Source: Melanopsichium pennsylvanicum (lineage: Eukaryota > Basidiomycota > Ustilaginomycetes > Ustilaginales). From it: 64,000 nt of DNA. The notes beneath the pieces were generated by a model. That model was not told the DNA's origin, did not search any database, and worked only from the letters and a program-made list of their open reading frames with translations. Of this stretch, positions 49,793 through 59,658 are shown in pieces. Numbering within the stretch: position 1 is the stretch's first letter; the number at the start of each line of letters is the position of its first letter. The DNA lies in assembly GCA_900208305.1 (NCBI GenBank), contig OAPG01000003.1, positions 744,001-808,000 on the forward strand, in the 5' to 3' direction. The position numbers were made by a program, and so were the translations under genes.

Positions 49793-51373
49793 ATGAAGGC
49801 TGCCGACATGGCACAAGCTTTGACTCGACTGGGGAGTTCGAACCCTTTCTCGGCGCCGGCAAGCCGTCCAGAAGAATTGTGGCAGCGTCTTGAAGCACGA
49901 CGACCAGCATCACTCCGCTTCTCACTTCACCTTTCTCGGCGACCGAATGCATCGCTCTGCCCTTGTCTAGAAGCTACCATACCCTCTCTTATCGAACCTT
50001 CTAAGTTTCACACCATTACCCGCATTCTCGACCCGGAGCATAGCATTCCCTATTTGACTCTCAGTCCACTTCTCCTTGCAGCAGGCCATACTATCATCTC
50101 CGGTCTCCTCCACTTCAACCTGTGTTCTGCATCTTACGATCTCTCGCTCGCCGGTCTCGAACCTTGGGATGATCTATGGGTAAGTCTACCCCTAGCCCGA
50201 CACCTTGCTGCTGAATTAAGATTATCGGAGGTACTTGCGGGGATATTGGATGTGAGGACAGGACCAGCTTGGAGTTGTGACGAATTTGACGAGGGTCTAA
50301 GTCACAACTGGAGGGTGCCTCAGGAATATGTTGATTCAGCAGCTTACAGCACTGATGCGATCACCAAATCGGGAATGCGCTTCGCAGGCTTGCAAATTCT
50401 TCCTAGAGGTCAGCAGATCAAGACTCTTGTTTCTGCAGAGTTGAGGGAAACTATAAGAAACAATGCTGCACAGAGACAGAGGGAGAGTAGTTTTGTGCTG
50501 CATCAAAAGTTGGTCAGGTGGTCAAGTCAACTGTATTCCATCTGGCGTGATGTCGATGCGATGTTGAATATGATGGATGGAGAGGGTGGAGAGGAAAGAG
50601 GGGAGATGGAGGGCAGGGCGAGAGTGTTGTTAGAGGACCTCGGAGGTGAGATGGTTCCGCCGACATGGTGTGATATGTTGGAATGGATGCAACTTCTCTC
50701 ATCCAAGGAGAGAGAACCTTCGCCTTCTATCTTCAATCGTCTCAAGAACGTGAACGCAAATTGCCTCCTGTCAGACGTATCGCTGGAAGAGCTATCCGAG
50801 CTCCGAGCAATGGATGCAATCAGATCCGAATTGATGCCCTTGACCGCCGATGAAAGCAGTATCGACATGTTGGCGAGACTTGGCGTAATCCTTCAAGCAA
50901 AGCTTACCGCTTTTGATCGCATGAACACCCTCTCCCTTCCGCTACTCTCCTCCTCTCCCGACGACTCGGGTCCTCCTGAGCAGCGTTCGTTACGAAATGC
51001 TGAAAGTTCTTCAAAGTCACACACTAGGACTGCACTACCACAGAGTCGGGCCGAATGTCAAGAGGAAGAGCTCGCACGATTGCATACTAAGATCGATACG
51101 CTCGCAACGAAGTTCGATGCTTTCATGCACCTGCATACAGCGGCGAAGTCTGACTCAACCCTCTTTGTAAAAACAAGTATTGACCAAAGAGGGAAGAGCG
51201 GCCATTCCGTTAGACGAAAAGAAACGCAATCCGAACCTCTTGGCGAGACCAAACTTGACCTGGTCAATACAACGACTGTAGCCTTGAACAAGATCCAGAC
51301 AACTCCGTCTCTCATCATTGCCTTCTTATCTGCAGCATTGTTCCTCATAATGATCAAAGCAAACTCTCAATAG
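49793..51373 (+). CDS. Bqt4-like protein: APSES-related domain with C-terminal membrane anchor
   Basis: A 526-residue protein. Residues about 40-160 read like a degenerate APSES/KilA-N domain: after LLLAAGHTIISGLLHF, the typical closing helix appears as DDLWVSLPLARHLAAELRLS, then EVLAGIL, comparable to the usual WVPLexAxxLAexxgvxxLLxPL. The centre is helical and acidic. A coiled-coil-like stretch (EEELARLHTKIDTLATKFDA) precedes a polar linker and a single hydrophobic segment near the C-terminus (SLIIAFLSAALFLIMI), a tail anchor. That layout is known for fission-yeast Bqt4, an inner-nuclear-membrane protein that tethers telomeres. The APSES match is weak, so the name is tentative. Convergent with the following gene (96 bp). 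Confidence 0.6.
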   Translation: MKAADMAQALTRLGSSNPFSAPASRPEELWQRLEARRPASLRFSLHLSRRPNASLCPCLEATIPSLIEPSKFHTITRILDPEHSIPYLTLSPLLLAAGHTIISGLLHFNLCSASYDLSLAGLEPWDDLWVSLPLARHLAAELRLSEVLAGILDVRTGPAWSCDEFDEGLSHNWRVPQEYVDSAAYSTDAITKSGMRFAGLQILPRGQQIKTLVSAELRETIRNNAAQRQRESSFVLHQKLVRWSSQLYSIWRDVDAMLNMMDGEGGEERGEMEGRARVLLEDLGGEMVPPTWCDMLEWMQLLSSKEREPSPSIFNRLKNVNANCLLSDVSLEELSELRAMDAIRSELMPLTADESSIDMLARLGVILQAKLTAFDRMNTLSLPLLSSSPDDSGPPEQRSLRNAESSSKSHTRTALPQSRAECQEEELARLHTKIDTLATKFDAFMHLHTAAKSDSTLFVKTSIDQRGKSGHSVRRKETQSEPLGETKLDLVNTTTVALNKIQTTPSLIIAFLSAALFLIMIKANSQ

Positions 51374-51469
51374 GCCACATTGAAAGCATGCAATTACTGC
51401 AAATCAATCAACGTTTAAATTTGCTTGTCTAATCTACATTCTTTCTTCTAAATCAAACCAAGGCAGAAT

Positions 51470-53505
51470 TCATCCCTGCAAAGCAGCACACACTCCGGCT
51501 TTCCCTCCTTCACTTCCGATCACTTCAACGGTGTGCCAAAAGGCGTAAGCTCTTCGAATACTAATGTAGTGCGCTGCTGCTGCTGCGAGGATGAGAACGT
51601 GAAAGATCTGATGACTCGCTCCTACCATATCGAACTTGCCTGGTGCAAATCGTTCGGGTACCCTCGCTGCATACAGACATGCCCCAATGACGTACAGTGC
51701 TCCACTGAGGATCAAAAATCTCAATCCCATGGTTTCTGTGATAGTCCTGTATCCGTACAAGTTGACGACGTGAGCTACGGGAACAACCGCACTCAGGCCC
51801 AGCACGAGGAACACTGCGGTCCGATACGGTCTGTATGCTGGTGTGGCATAAGTTGGTGCAAGCACGACGTACATGGCCAACGTACCAAGGGAGGAGATGG
51901 CGAGGGAATACGCGAGTTGATAATGCGGATGACAATAGAATCCATAGTGAAGAGCGGGGAGAAAGCTGCCCACGATCATAACTACGATCCCAACATAGTC
52001 GAGTTTATTGAATTTTTTTGAGATGGATTGCGAGTGACATTGAATGGCATGATATGTGGATGAGAATCCTAGGCAGATGACCGAGCCAATGAAGAAGGCG
52101 GCGAATCCAGCTACGTCGAGTGTATCGGGGCTGCGGACAGCGAGGTTGGTGAGTTTGGATGGTATCGAGAAAGAAGATGATGAAGCAGAGGTTGATGATA
52201 AGAGAGAAAGCGCTTTGCCGATTAAGCTCTGTGAAGTTGTTGTGAGGGGGCGTTGAGAGATGAGCTGATTGGCGAAGCCAGGATAGGAAGCGGAGGCGAG
52301 ACGAAGGACTTTGCCTGTAACGGTGGTGAAGGTGAGACTGGAAGGGTAGAAGATCGGATGGTGCGAAAAAGGTCTAACCCAGCTGGGTAGGAGGTTGAGA
52401 TGTTGTAGAAGATGGCTTGTGCTAAGAACAATCGAGAATACCGCCCCCCATAAGTGGGTATGAACGTTGACTATGATCACAACAAGCCACCGTCGTCAGA
52501 GATGTCAGCATCTATGACCATCGCAGCGCAGATCAATAAAGGTTGATAGCAGGGACCAGACGCTTACCAGTCTCATTGTGCCAATAGGCCCAAACGCTTC
52601 TCCAGCACTTGTAAACTGTACTGTGATCAAACTCTTTTAGCCTTGCTTCTTGGGTTGTTCCGCCTGGGCGACGGTACCCCTTGACTATCCACGCGTTGTC
52701 CTGTGCCCAACTCGGAAGCTGGGAATGATGAACCAGATACGGATTGGAACCATCTTTCAGACTTGAATTATTTGCCTTGCCAGCCTCGCGCTTCCCATTG
52801 CCATTCGCGGAGATGGCGGCGGAGATCACAGGGGAAAATTGGGAGGAGTTGGGATGGGCAAAGGTAGAATGGCTCACACCTTGTACTCCTGCAGCGACCT
52901 TTAGGGTTGTCGAGATTTCTTGAACGAACACGTAGGCGATGATGGACGGGAAGAGGATCCAGAGGCCATTGGGGAGGATCCAGTAGACGAAGAGTGTGTA
53001 CCAATCATTGTGTCCAGTTTTGCACCATCCGCAGCAATAGTCCTAAGTCAATCCATCACAAAGGTGATAAATGTCAATTTCAACGAGTGGACTTTCCCAA
53101 AGCAGACTAGGTACTTACGTTCAGAACATAAAGGATTGTTTTGGACAACGTCATGATCACAGCGATCAAGCCCCAGATGGGTGCGACAGCAAGAGAGGCC
53201 TGAGTGGCCTTGACATGCACGAGGTAGATGTAAAAGAGGTTGATGATGCTCTCTCCTACATTCATGAGAGATTGTGCAGCAGGAAATCCGTCCTTAGTAT
53301 CCCAGGAAGGAAGGCCGTAGATGTAGTCGACATTCATGTAGAGCGAGTAGGGGGACCAGAGCCAGTGGAGATCGCCGCCAAACATACTGCGAGGTCGAAG
53401 GAGAATGTAGCCGACATCCCAGGCAACGACAAAGGAGCTGAGGAAGAGCCAGGCTGATACGAGCGTTCGTGGTCGGTGGACCACTGTGGTTGTTGCGGCG
53501 GCCAT
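51470..53505 (-). CDS. Predicted EXPERA-PAQR fusion membrane protein, three exons
   Basis: Exons 53505-53119, 53042-52568 and 52470-51470 join in one frame of 620 residues. Intron 1 (76 nt) has donor GTAAGTACC and acceptor TTGACTTAG; intron 2 (97 nt) has donor GTAAGCG and acceptor GATCATAG. Residues about 10-175 form an EXPERA (emopamil-binding/TMEM97-type) domain: four helices, WDVGYILLRPRS, GESIINLFYIY, and GHNDWYTLFVYWILPNGLW. After a polar linker, residues from about 225 are a PAQR/Izh receptor: YLVHHSQLPSWAQDN, HNETVNVHTHLWG, the zinc-type His in SSTYHA, and SHQIFHVLI near the end. No ATG exists in frame between the domains, which argues for one protein. Retaining intron 2 would end the protein at 52533. 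EXPERA proteins handle sterols; PAQR proteins are zinc-dependent ceramidase-like receptors. Confidence 0.78.
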
Positions 53506-54072
53506 GGCAAACCAATCCGATAAGTCGAGGCAGATGTAGGAACAGATGGAGCAGTTGGTGGAAGCAAGAGAAAGACAGGAGAGGGAGAGAGGAGAGAAAG
53601 GAAGTCGGCGTCTATATGAGGAGCAGTGATGCGTGCGGATTCCATGGATCGCCGGAAAGAGTGCAATATGCGGGTAAGGAAACGAAGCGGAGGTTGATTG
53701 GAGAGAGGGTCCAATCGTGAAACACGCTACGCTGAACACTTTTACCGCTCGTGTTGAAAATGGGCTGAGATGGAACAAAGCAAACAAGGTCACGCCCAGC
53801 GCACGTTCAAAGACCGGCAGCATCTTGTGCAACCCACTCGATCCTTAGCCGAGGCCGACGGCTGCCCTCACGCGAGGAACCCCCGGCGGAATGAAAGAGG
53901 TGAAGCCAGACCTAAGTCGGGCCATCTGGTAGCGAGGAGTCAAGCAAAAGAGCAACCAGTCTCGGAATCCATGATCAACAGGGATGCTGATGCTGGATGA
54001 CAAGTGTCAGATTCTATCATGATGCATAAAATTACAAATATGTATGGAATACGGTGGCATGGGGAAAGCCGC
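53506..54072. other. Intergenic region
   Basis: About 570 bp between the EXPERA-PAQR start and the stop of the RWD gene (both minus). The EXPERA frame stays open upstream to an ATG at 53823, adding about 106 residues that resemble nothing; I take this as leader. Confidence 0.4.
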
Positions 54073-54978
54073 TCAGTCGTCGTCCTCCTCATCAAAGGCA
54101 AGTATATGTGTGCGATTTGCCAACTCGTCTTGTTCCTCTTGCTCTCTCCTCTCCCTTTCCCTCTGATCTCTGGTATACAGGCTCCAATCCACTTCCTGAA
54201 CTCCTTCTTCATCAGCATCATCTTCTTCAAAGGTACCGCCCTTCTCAAAGAGTTGCTTACCACTTGGTTTGGCTTTGCTCTTCTTGTAATCTTCCCTCTC
54301 TCTGGCTGACAATTTGGACATCTTTGCATCTTCCACTTTCTTTTCCTTTTCGGCCATTTCTTGCATGAATTTAATCCTCCATTCGGCGAAGCGATCTGGA
54401 GTGACGGCTGTACCACGGAATTTCTCTGCTTCAGCCTCGATTTCAGCTTCTCTCTTCGCGCTTGCTTCTGCTTCAATAACTTGTACGCGACGTTGAATCA
54501 GGGTGGTCACGCTTTCTCGCAGATGTGAGGCAAGGGTGAAGACCATCGACATGCCAAGAGACTCTTGAGCTACTTCGTCGAGGCCACTTTGAAGTTCGTC
54601 TACTGCTGGTCGGGAGGCCGAGGCAGTATACTCGATATTGTCGTCGTCGTCGTCGTCAGAGATAACAGGACCGAGGACACCTTTTTTATCACGAAGGACA
54701 TGAATGGACATGTTTGGCGGTGCATCTGGGTATTCGGGAGTGTAGTTGATGCGGAGGGAGAGCACAATGGGTGATGGAGAGCCGTCTTCTACGCTTTCAG
54801 TGGGTACTTGGCCAGGCGCAAGGCCGATGGAGAAGAGTAATGGAAGAACGTCTTCTTCTGGCTCGATGCGAATGTGCAGTTCTTCGGAAGAGATCTTTTC
54901 AAGCTCATCGATGTAGATACTTTCGAGGACTTCGAGCTCTTCTGCGAGCGTCGCTTGGTATTCGTCTTGTGATGGCAT
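54073..54978 (-). CDS. GIR2: RWD-domain protein, Gir2/RWDD1 type
   Basis: A 301-residue protein. The RWD domain (about 5-150) starts with YQATLAEELEVLESIYIDEL and contains the YPxxxPP-type motif as YTPEYPDAPPNMSIHVL. An Asp tract (SDDDDDDN) lies inside the insert. A helical, Lys/Glu-rich region follows (AKREAEIEAEAEKFRGTAVT; FAEWRIKFMQEMAEKEKK), and then SGKQLFEKGGTFEEDDAD, VDWSLYTRDQRE and an acidic end FDEEDDD. This layout is that of Gir2/RWDD1 (DFRP2), which binds the DRG2/Rbg2 GTPase and Gcn1 on ribosomes. Highly acidic and soluble. Start ATG at 54978. Family well supported; binding partners inferred. Confidence 0.87.
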   Translation of the reverse strand: MPSQDEYQATLAEELEVLESIYIDELEKISSEELHIRIEPEEDVLPLLFSIGLAPGQVPTESVEDGSPSPIVLSLRINYTPEYPDAPPNMSIHVLRDKKGVLGPVISDDDDDDNIEYTASASRPAVDELQSGLDEVAQESLGMSMVFTLASHLRESVTTLIQRRVQVIEAEASAKREAEIEAEAEKFRGTAVTPDRFAEWRIKFMQEMAEKEKKVEDAKMSKLSAREREDYKKSKAKPSGKQLFEKGGTFEEDDADEEGVQEVDWSLYTRDQRERERREQEEQDELANRTHILAFDEEDDD

Positions 54979-55888
54979 ATTGACTGGCTGAGCCTAGAAG
55001 ACACCTTGCTTCCCTTATCACTGCTGTAGTCTGTTTCGGATTTGACAGACGAATTGCGCCTTGTGACTTTTTGGGGATGGTGTAGTGTGGCTCTTTTGTG
55101 ACGATAATGAGAAGATGCTATGTGCGAAGGACAAATATCAAGTGACAAGAACAATCCACTGTACACAACAGAGTGCATTTGTAGATTTCCGACTTCCATC
55201 TTCTCAAATCCATCTCGGGCGATACATAAGAGGCGTTGCTTTTAGTCAGTATGTTAAATAGAAAGTATGAAACATTTTATATATATATAAATTTTGAAAA
55301 ATTTCAAATTGAAAGACTAACTTACATGCGAACCCTGAATTTGTTCGTTCGTGTGAGCCAGGAGCGTGTGAGTGACAGAGAGCATACAAGCCCAGTGCCG
55401 TGCATGTGTGTGCCACTTGTCCTGCACCTTCACGCACGCATGCAAGCTCCACTTTATAGTTCTCTGACTTGAACGATATCACATCAACTCGCACCAACAA
55501 GTGCAAATATCATCAACATCATTTCGTCTTGACCGTCATCAATTCATACTACTCTCAACACATTGCGCACCAATCTACGATAAGTCAAGCACACTTACAA
55601 ACCATCGATCAGCACCTTGGCAACTTGACTACGATTCAAGATTCGGGTAGATCCTAAGCGCAGCAGCCCTTCCGTTGGATCTGGTCAACAGATCTCGAGG
55701 CCAATGCAAACGTCAACGAAAAGCTCATCTCAGTCTGTTTTATAAACAGAAACCGTATCAGACCCCTCGCTCAAATTTTGCACAGGATATAAGCAGGCCA
55801 CCTCGCGAGACCTGATCGCAATCCCTTTCTCATCTCGTCCTCATCGGTCAAGGCCGAGTCTATACTCGTATAGTGACATACCCTCATC
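54979..55888. other. Divergent intergenic region
   Basis: About 0.9 kb between the RWD gene and the Rab4 gene. It has an AT microsatellite near 55278-55290 and AT-rich text around it. No gene recognised. Confidence 0.4.
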
Positions 55889-56848
55889 ATGGACGACCAT
55901 GCGTCACTAGAGATGTCCGCAGCGTACGGTGAGTCTGACCTGGTCAACCCAATGTGCATACCAGAGCGCGAGTGGTCACTGACGACATCACTCACTGGCT
56001 TGACTCGGCGAATTGCTCCCTTATCCATATCTGATGTGCTGCAGACTTCCTTCTCAAATTCATCATCATCGGTGAAGCAGGCACAGGCAAGTCGTGCTTG
56101 CTACATCACTTTATTCACAATCAGTGTATGTCTATAACGTCCTCCCCTACGCACGAATTTGCAACGAGAGGCTGCGAGTTTCGCACACGCTGACACTTGG
56201 ACTTAACTTGCTCCCCTTGGTATCCATGCAGTCAAGGACCAATCAGCACACACCATTGGAGTCGAGTTTTCAAGCCGTCTTATCAAGATTGGCAATAAAA
56301 GTGTCAAGCTCCAACTCTGGGACACGGCTGGCCAAGAACGATTTCGCTCCGTCACCAGAAGCTACTATCGTGGCGCGGCAGCTGCGCTGCTTGTATACGA
56401 CATTACAAAGCGTTCCACATTTGAACCTCTCTCCAGATGGCTGACAGATGCGCGAGCGCTAGCATCCCCTGACCTCGTTGTTGTTCTCGTAGGCAATAAG
56501 ACCGACCGTGGTGAAGACGAACGTGAAGTGGGCTACCTTGAAGCTTCCAAATGGGCCAATGAGAACGGTGTACTCTTCCTCGAAACCTCTTCCATGACAG
56601 GTGAAAATGTCGAAGCGCCATTCGCGCTCGCAGCAAGAAGCATCCTACTAGCCATCGAATCAGGCAAACTCGATCCAGAGAAAGCTGGCTCTGGCGTCTC
56701 ATATGGTGATAGAGCACTCAGGAGGGTGGGAAGTGGGAGTCGATTCAGTTTTGCGGATATGGATCCGAGCCATACCAGACCGAGGAGGAACAACGCCGCC
56801 ATCAAGATTAAAGAAGTGTTTGAAGGCAAGATGGATGGTTGTTGCTGA
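55889..56848 (+). CDS. Rab4-type small GTPase, three exons
   Basis: Exons 55889-55928, 56045-56125 and 56232-56848 join through GT-AG introns (116 and 106 nt) into 245 residues. G motifs: P-loop [13 protein letters not shown], switch I with [36 protein letters not shown], and ETSS. The Rab4 mark [14 protein letters not shown] is restored only when exon 2 ends with T before GTATGT. The C-terminus ends GCC, a double-Cys prenylation signal. Rab4 proteins act in recycling from early endosomes to the plasma membrane. The C-terminal hypervariable tail (about 180-245) is longer than in animal Rab4 and has basic patches (RPRRNNAA). N-terminal exon 1 is short (13 codons plus one base). Confidence 0.9.
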
Positions 56849-57007
56849 ACTATGCCATTCTAAATCAACAAGTTTTTCAGGCGATTTTGACTCTGGAGGA
56901 GGCAGCGTCGTTCTCGGCTTTCACACTGTTCATTGTTTTTATTTGCACTCTCGCACATACATATACCAAGTGACACTGTTTTCTCAAAACTTTTCTTTTG
57001 TTGTCAT

Positions 57008-57451
57008 TCAATCACTACGACCTTTTACAAAGCCTTCTAGCCCAAACCTATTGCATGGTTCACATCGCCCGGTCTCCTTTTGAGCATTTTGTGGGATTTG
57101 TGAAAAGCTTGAAGAAGAGGTGAGAGTAGGGTCAATGGGTATGGAGCAATCAGGGATCAAAGCGGTGTATGTAGAACTACTGAACTTTGTCACAGAATTG
57201 TACTGAGGTGTAGAGTACGTTTTCGTGCGCGACTTATCGCTAGTCACAGGATCCTTGGTGTATGATTTGGTCGTATTGGGAGGCGCTGTAGCCGCAAGTG
57301 CTGAAGTGATACCGGCCCAAGCAGTCAGAGCGGCGAAAGCGAGTTTCTTCTTGACACTTTTGCTCCTTGAATCTGTTTCCAGAAGGAGAAAGTGATTGCA
57401 GAAAGGAAGGATTTAGAGGAGATTCAAGCACTAGCTTATACATTTTCTCAT
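57008..57451 (-). CDS. Putative small secreted protein, two exons
   Basis: A 365 nt exon (57372-57008) has an open frame whose start codes for a signal-peptide-like stretch (KKKLAFAALTAWAGITSALAA) followed by Thr/Ser/Pro-rich text and a Cys pair (GRCEPCNRFG). It has no in-frame ATG of its own. The best donor I could find is ATGAGAAAA-T before GTATAAGC at 57441, giving a 10 nt first exon (57451-57442) and a product of about 124 residues. The branch-point signal is weak and the first exon is tiny, so the start is uncertain. No family recognised. A small secreted protein would be of interest in a smut as a possible effector, but that is inference only. Confidence 0.35.
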
Positions 57452-57998
57452 CAACCCAAACCTTTCTCATCGAGCAGTGCTGCAATCATATAGCATACCT
57501 CACACATCTCAAGCGAAGTCTGGTTCCATCAATGAGGATGCAGCACGGGTCTCCGTAACAAAATTCGGCATGGTGTGGCTGAGGGCGGCACACGAGCAAG
57601 CACCACGAGCTTAGTATTCCGGCAATTTGAATTTAACAGCTGAGGCAACGGGTAATGGTCTTTGCTCTATGAGCCTTTGTACATAGATGATAGTTTTGTA
57701 GAGGAAATGCACTCTTTTGCAGCTTGTGTGACCTCCTTGTAGCAAATTCTATGGTGGGTGGAACTAGCCCACACAAGTATCCACAAGCATTATAACCTTC
57801 TTAAAACGACTGGCGCTGTATTTGAAATAGGTGCAATGGGGAAGAACTTGGCGTTCGCTTGTGCTAACTACAGGGATAAGCGGCCTCCCGGCTCAGCTGT
57901 TCCCGCTAGCAACCTCGCCGACACAGATCATGCTGCGGTACCAATGTTCTTTATCAATGACCGTTATATTGTAATACATCATATGCGGGATTTTAAGT
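57452..57998. other. Intergenic region
   Basis: About 550 bp with small open frames but no family features. It should contain the promoter for the putative secreted gene and the 3' end of the EF-hand gene. Confidence 0.35.
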
Positions 57999-59036
57999 TT
58001 AGGCCTTAGTGGCAGGATCGGTCCGAGGAGCCTCTTGCTGCTCCTTTGCAGTGTCAATTGCGGCGTCCTCGGGCGTAATCAATGCGCTCCTCATAGTCTT
58101 GACAAGGGTATTATAGTCAATAAAATCCTTGAAAGCCTCGTCTCCCATTTCTTCCTGACTGTCTCTGTGCAGTCGTGCAAGTCTCAAGTCCTGTATACCC
58201 CATCCACGGTGTGAGGCAACCTTCTCGATCGTCTTGTGCAACGCGGGTGCCGACTTTTTGATAATTTCCTTCTTTCCCGCCTTGTCCAGTTTCTGGTTGG
58301 TCTGAGCTTGGACCTCGTCGAACACATTCTTCACGTTATCTGCATGGAAAAATGAATGTAGCAGCTCGTCTACGGAGATGATACCGTCATGATTGAGGTC
58401 TCTATCATCTGGCTTTGTGTTGGGCTCAGTCGGAAGGGTGTTAACATCATCGGCTAAAGGCCCAAGCTTGGTTCTGTCATCGGAGTCAGGCCTCGGCGTT
58501 TTTAGATGAGCAATTTTGCTTTCCTTCCCATCTGAGCCTGCCGAGCTGGGGCTGTATGTAACTGAGAAAGAAGAGGAGGTGAAAATATTCGAAGATAACC
58601 CATTATGGGAGGAACTTGTAGTAGGGAGTGTTATACCAGACTCGTACATGTCCAAGGTCCAGGATACATTCGACAAGGTACCAGGGTGAAGTGAGGGGGC
58701 AACGCCGGTGAGAATGCGTTCCACTTCGTACTGCGAAAGTGATACGCCAGAGTGCGAGGAGATGACGGCCTCTGCCTTGGCTCGCATGAGGAGCCGCATA
58801 GACTCTTCATGCTGGGGTGAAAGTTCGGCATCAGAGTCCAGAACGAGTTTCAGGCCTGGATCCGATTTTGTCGCCGATTCGGAAGCTTGTGACTCATCGG
58901 TGGAAGAGGAGATTGAGTACTTCGGAGAGGACTGGCGATTGTGCAGTCTCACCATGCGAAGCTCGTGTGCAAGAATAGAGGTGGCGAGAACAGAGCTCGA
59001 GATGACGAGTGCCGAAACTAGGACGAACCAGTTCAT
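57999..59036 (-). CDS. Signal-anchor protein with one EF hand
   Basis: A 345-residue protein starting at the ATG at 59036 (13 more codons upstream start with TTG). An N-terminal hydrophobic segment (WFVLVSALVISSSVLATSIL) is a signal peptide or signal anchor. The middle is Ser-rich with N-glycosylation sequons (NVSW), suggesting a luminal or extracellular location. One well-formed EF-hand loop is present: DLNHDGIISVDELLHSFF (about 235-252), with Asp, Asn, Asp, Gly, Ile and Glu in the expected places. A helical segment follows (NVFDEVQAQTNQKLDKAGKK; KTIEKVASHRGWGIQDLRLA). The layout recalls secretory-pathway calcium proteins such as nucleobindin, but the match is too partial to name. Confidence 0.7.
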   Translation of the reverse strand: MNWFVLVSALVISSSVLATSILAHELRMVRLHNRQSSPKYSISSSTDESQASESATKSDPGLKLVLDSDAELSPQHEESMRLLMRAKAEAVISSHSGVSLSQYEVERILTGVAPSLHPGTLSNVSWTLDMYESGITLPTTSSSHNGLSSNIFTSSSFSVTYSPSSAGSDGKESKIAHLKTPRPDSDDRTKLGPLADDVNTLPTEPNTKPDDRDLNHDGIISVDELLHSFFHADNVKNVFDEVQAQTNQKLDKAGKKEIIKKSAPALHKTIEKVASHRGWGIQDLRLARLHRDSQEEMGDEAFKDFIDYNTLVKTMRSALITPEDAAIDTAKEQQEAPRTDPATKA

Positions 59037-59658
59037 TCTTTCTGTATTTGCAATGTAAAGAGCTGAGAAGAGCAAGGACGAAAGGTTGCTCTTACTTCAT
59101 GGGTCGACCAGAAGGTAGGCTTAAGTATTTGCGAGAAGTCCTTGCATGTGTCACAAGGACAAGTCGACGAAAGAGCTCGGACAGACGACATGAAGCCACC
59201 CACCGCCACTCGACGCCGCGTCTGTGTAAAATCTCATCAGTATCGCACTCTGGTTCAGGTGGGTTGAAGCAACGTTTGCTCTCCCATCTTTGTCAATTAA
59301 TGAAGCAGAGTCATTGCTGCCCGCACTTGCACGCTTGACACCGACTTAATCTCAATCCAATCTGAACCAATACCAATATGGACCGAACACAACCGCGTTC
59401 TTAATCTTTGAGATGCTGCATTGCTATTGTGAGTCCTTCTTCGATTACATCTATGTGCGAGCCGCTGTTGTGCAGTCCGCTGTTGTGCGGTGGGTTCAGC
59501 GCCGCAAAAGCAAAGACTATTACCGAGCCACGATGTCCGAGCCTGACAAACTTGTTGTGAGATTGACGAGATAGTCAACAACTATCAAAAGGTGATGGTA
59601 GGGTAGTCTTTGGGTGGCATACGGATGAAGAGACCGGTTGACCGCAAGGGCAAGCAGT
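59037..59658. other. Intergenic region
   Basis: About 620 bp between the EF-hand gene start and the SDR stop (both minus). A short repeated text (GCTGTTGTGC) occurs near 59463-59488. No gene recognised. Confidence 0.4.

Noticed and set aside
49820..49860. tRNA-like B-box text (GAGTTCGAACCC) inside the Bqt4-like gene
   Set aside because: No matching A box or cloverleaf arms around it; it is part of an open coding frame.
53506..53823. N-terminal extension of the EXPERA-PAQR frame up to an ATG at 53823
   Set aside because: The extra 106 residues show no domain, and the EXPERA domain already has a proper start at 53505. I treat it as leader that happens to lack stops.
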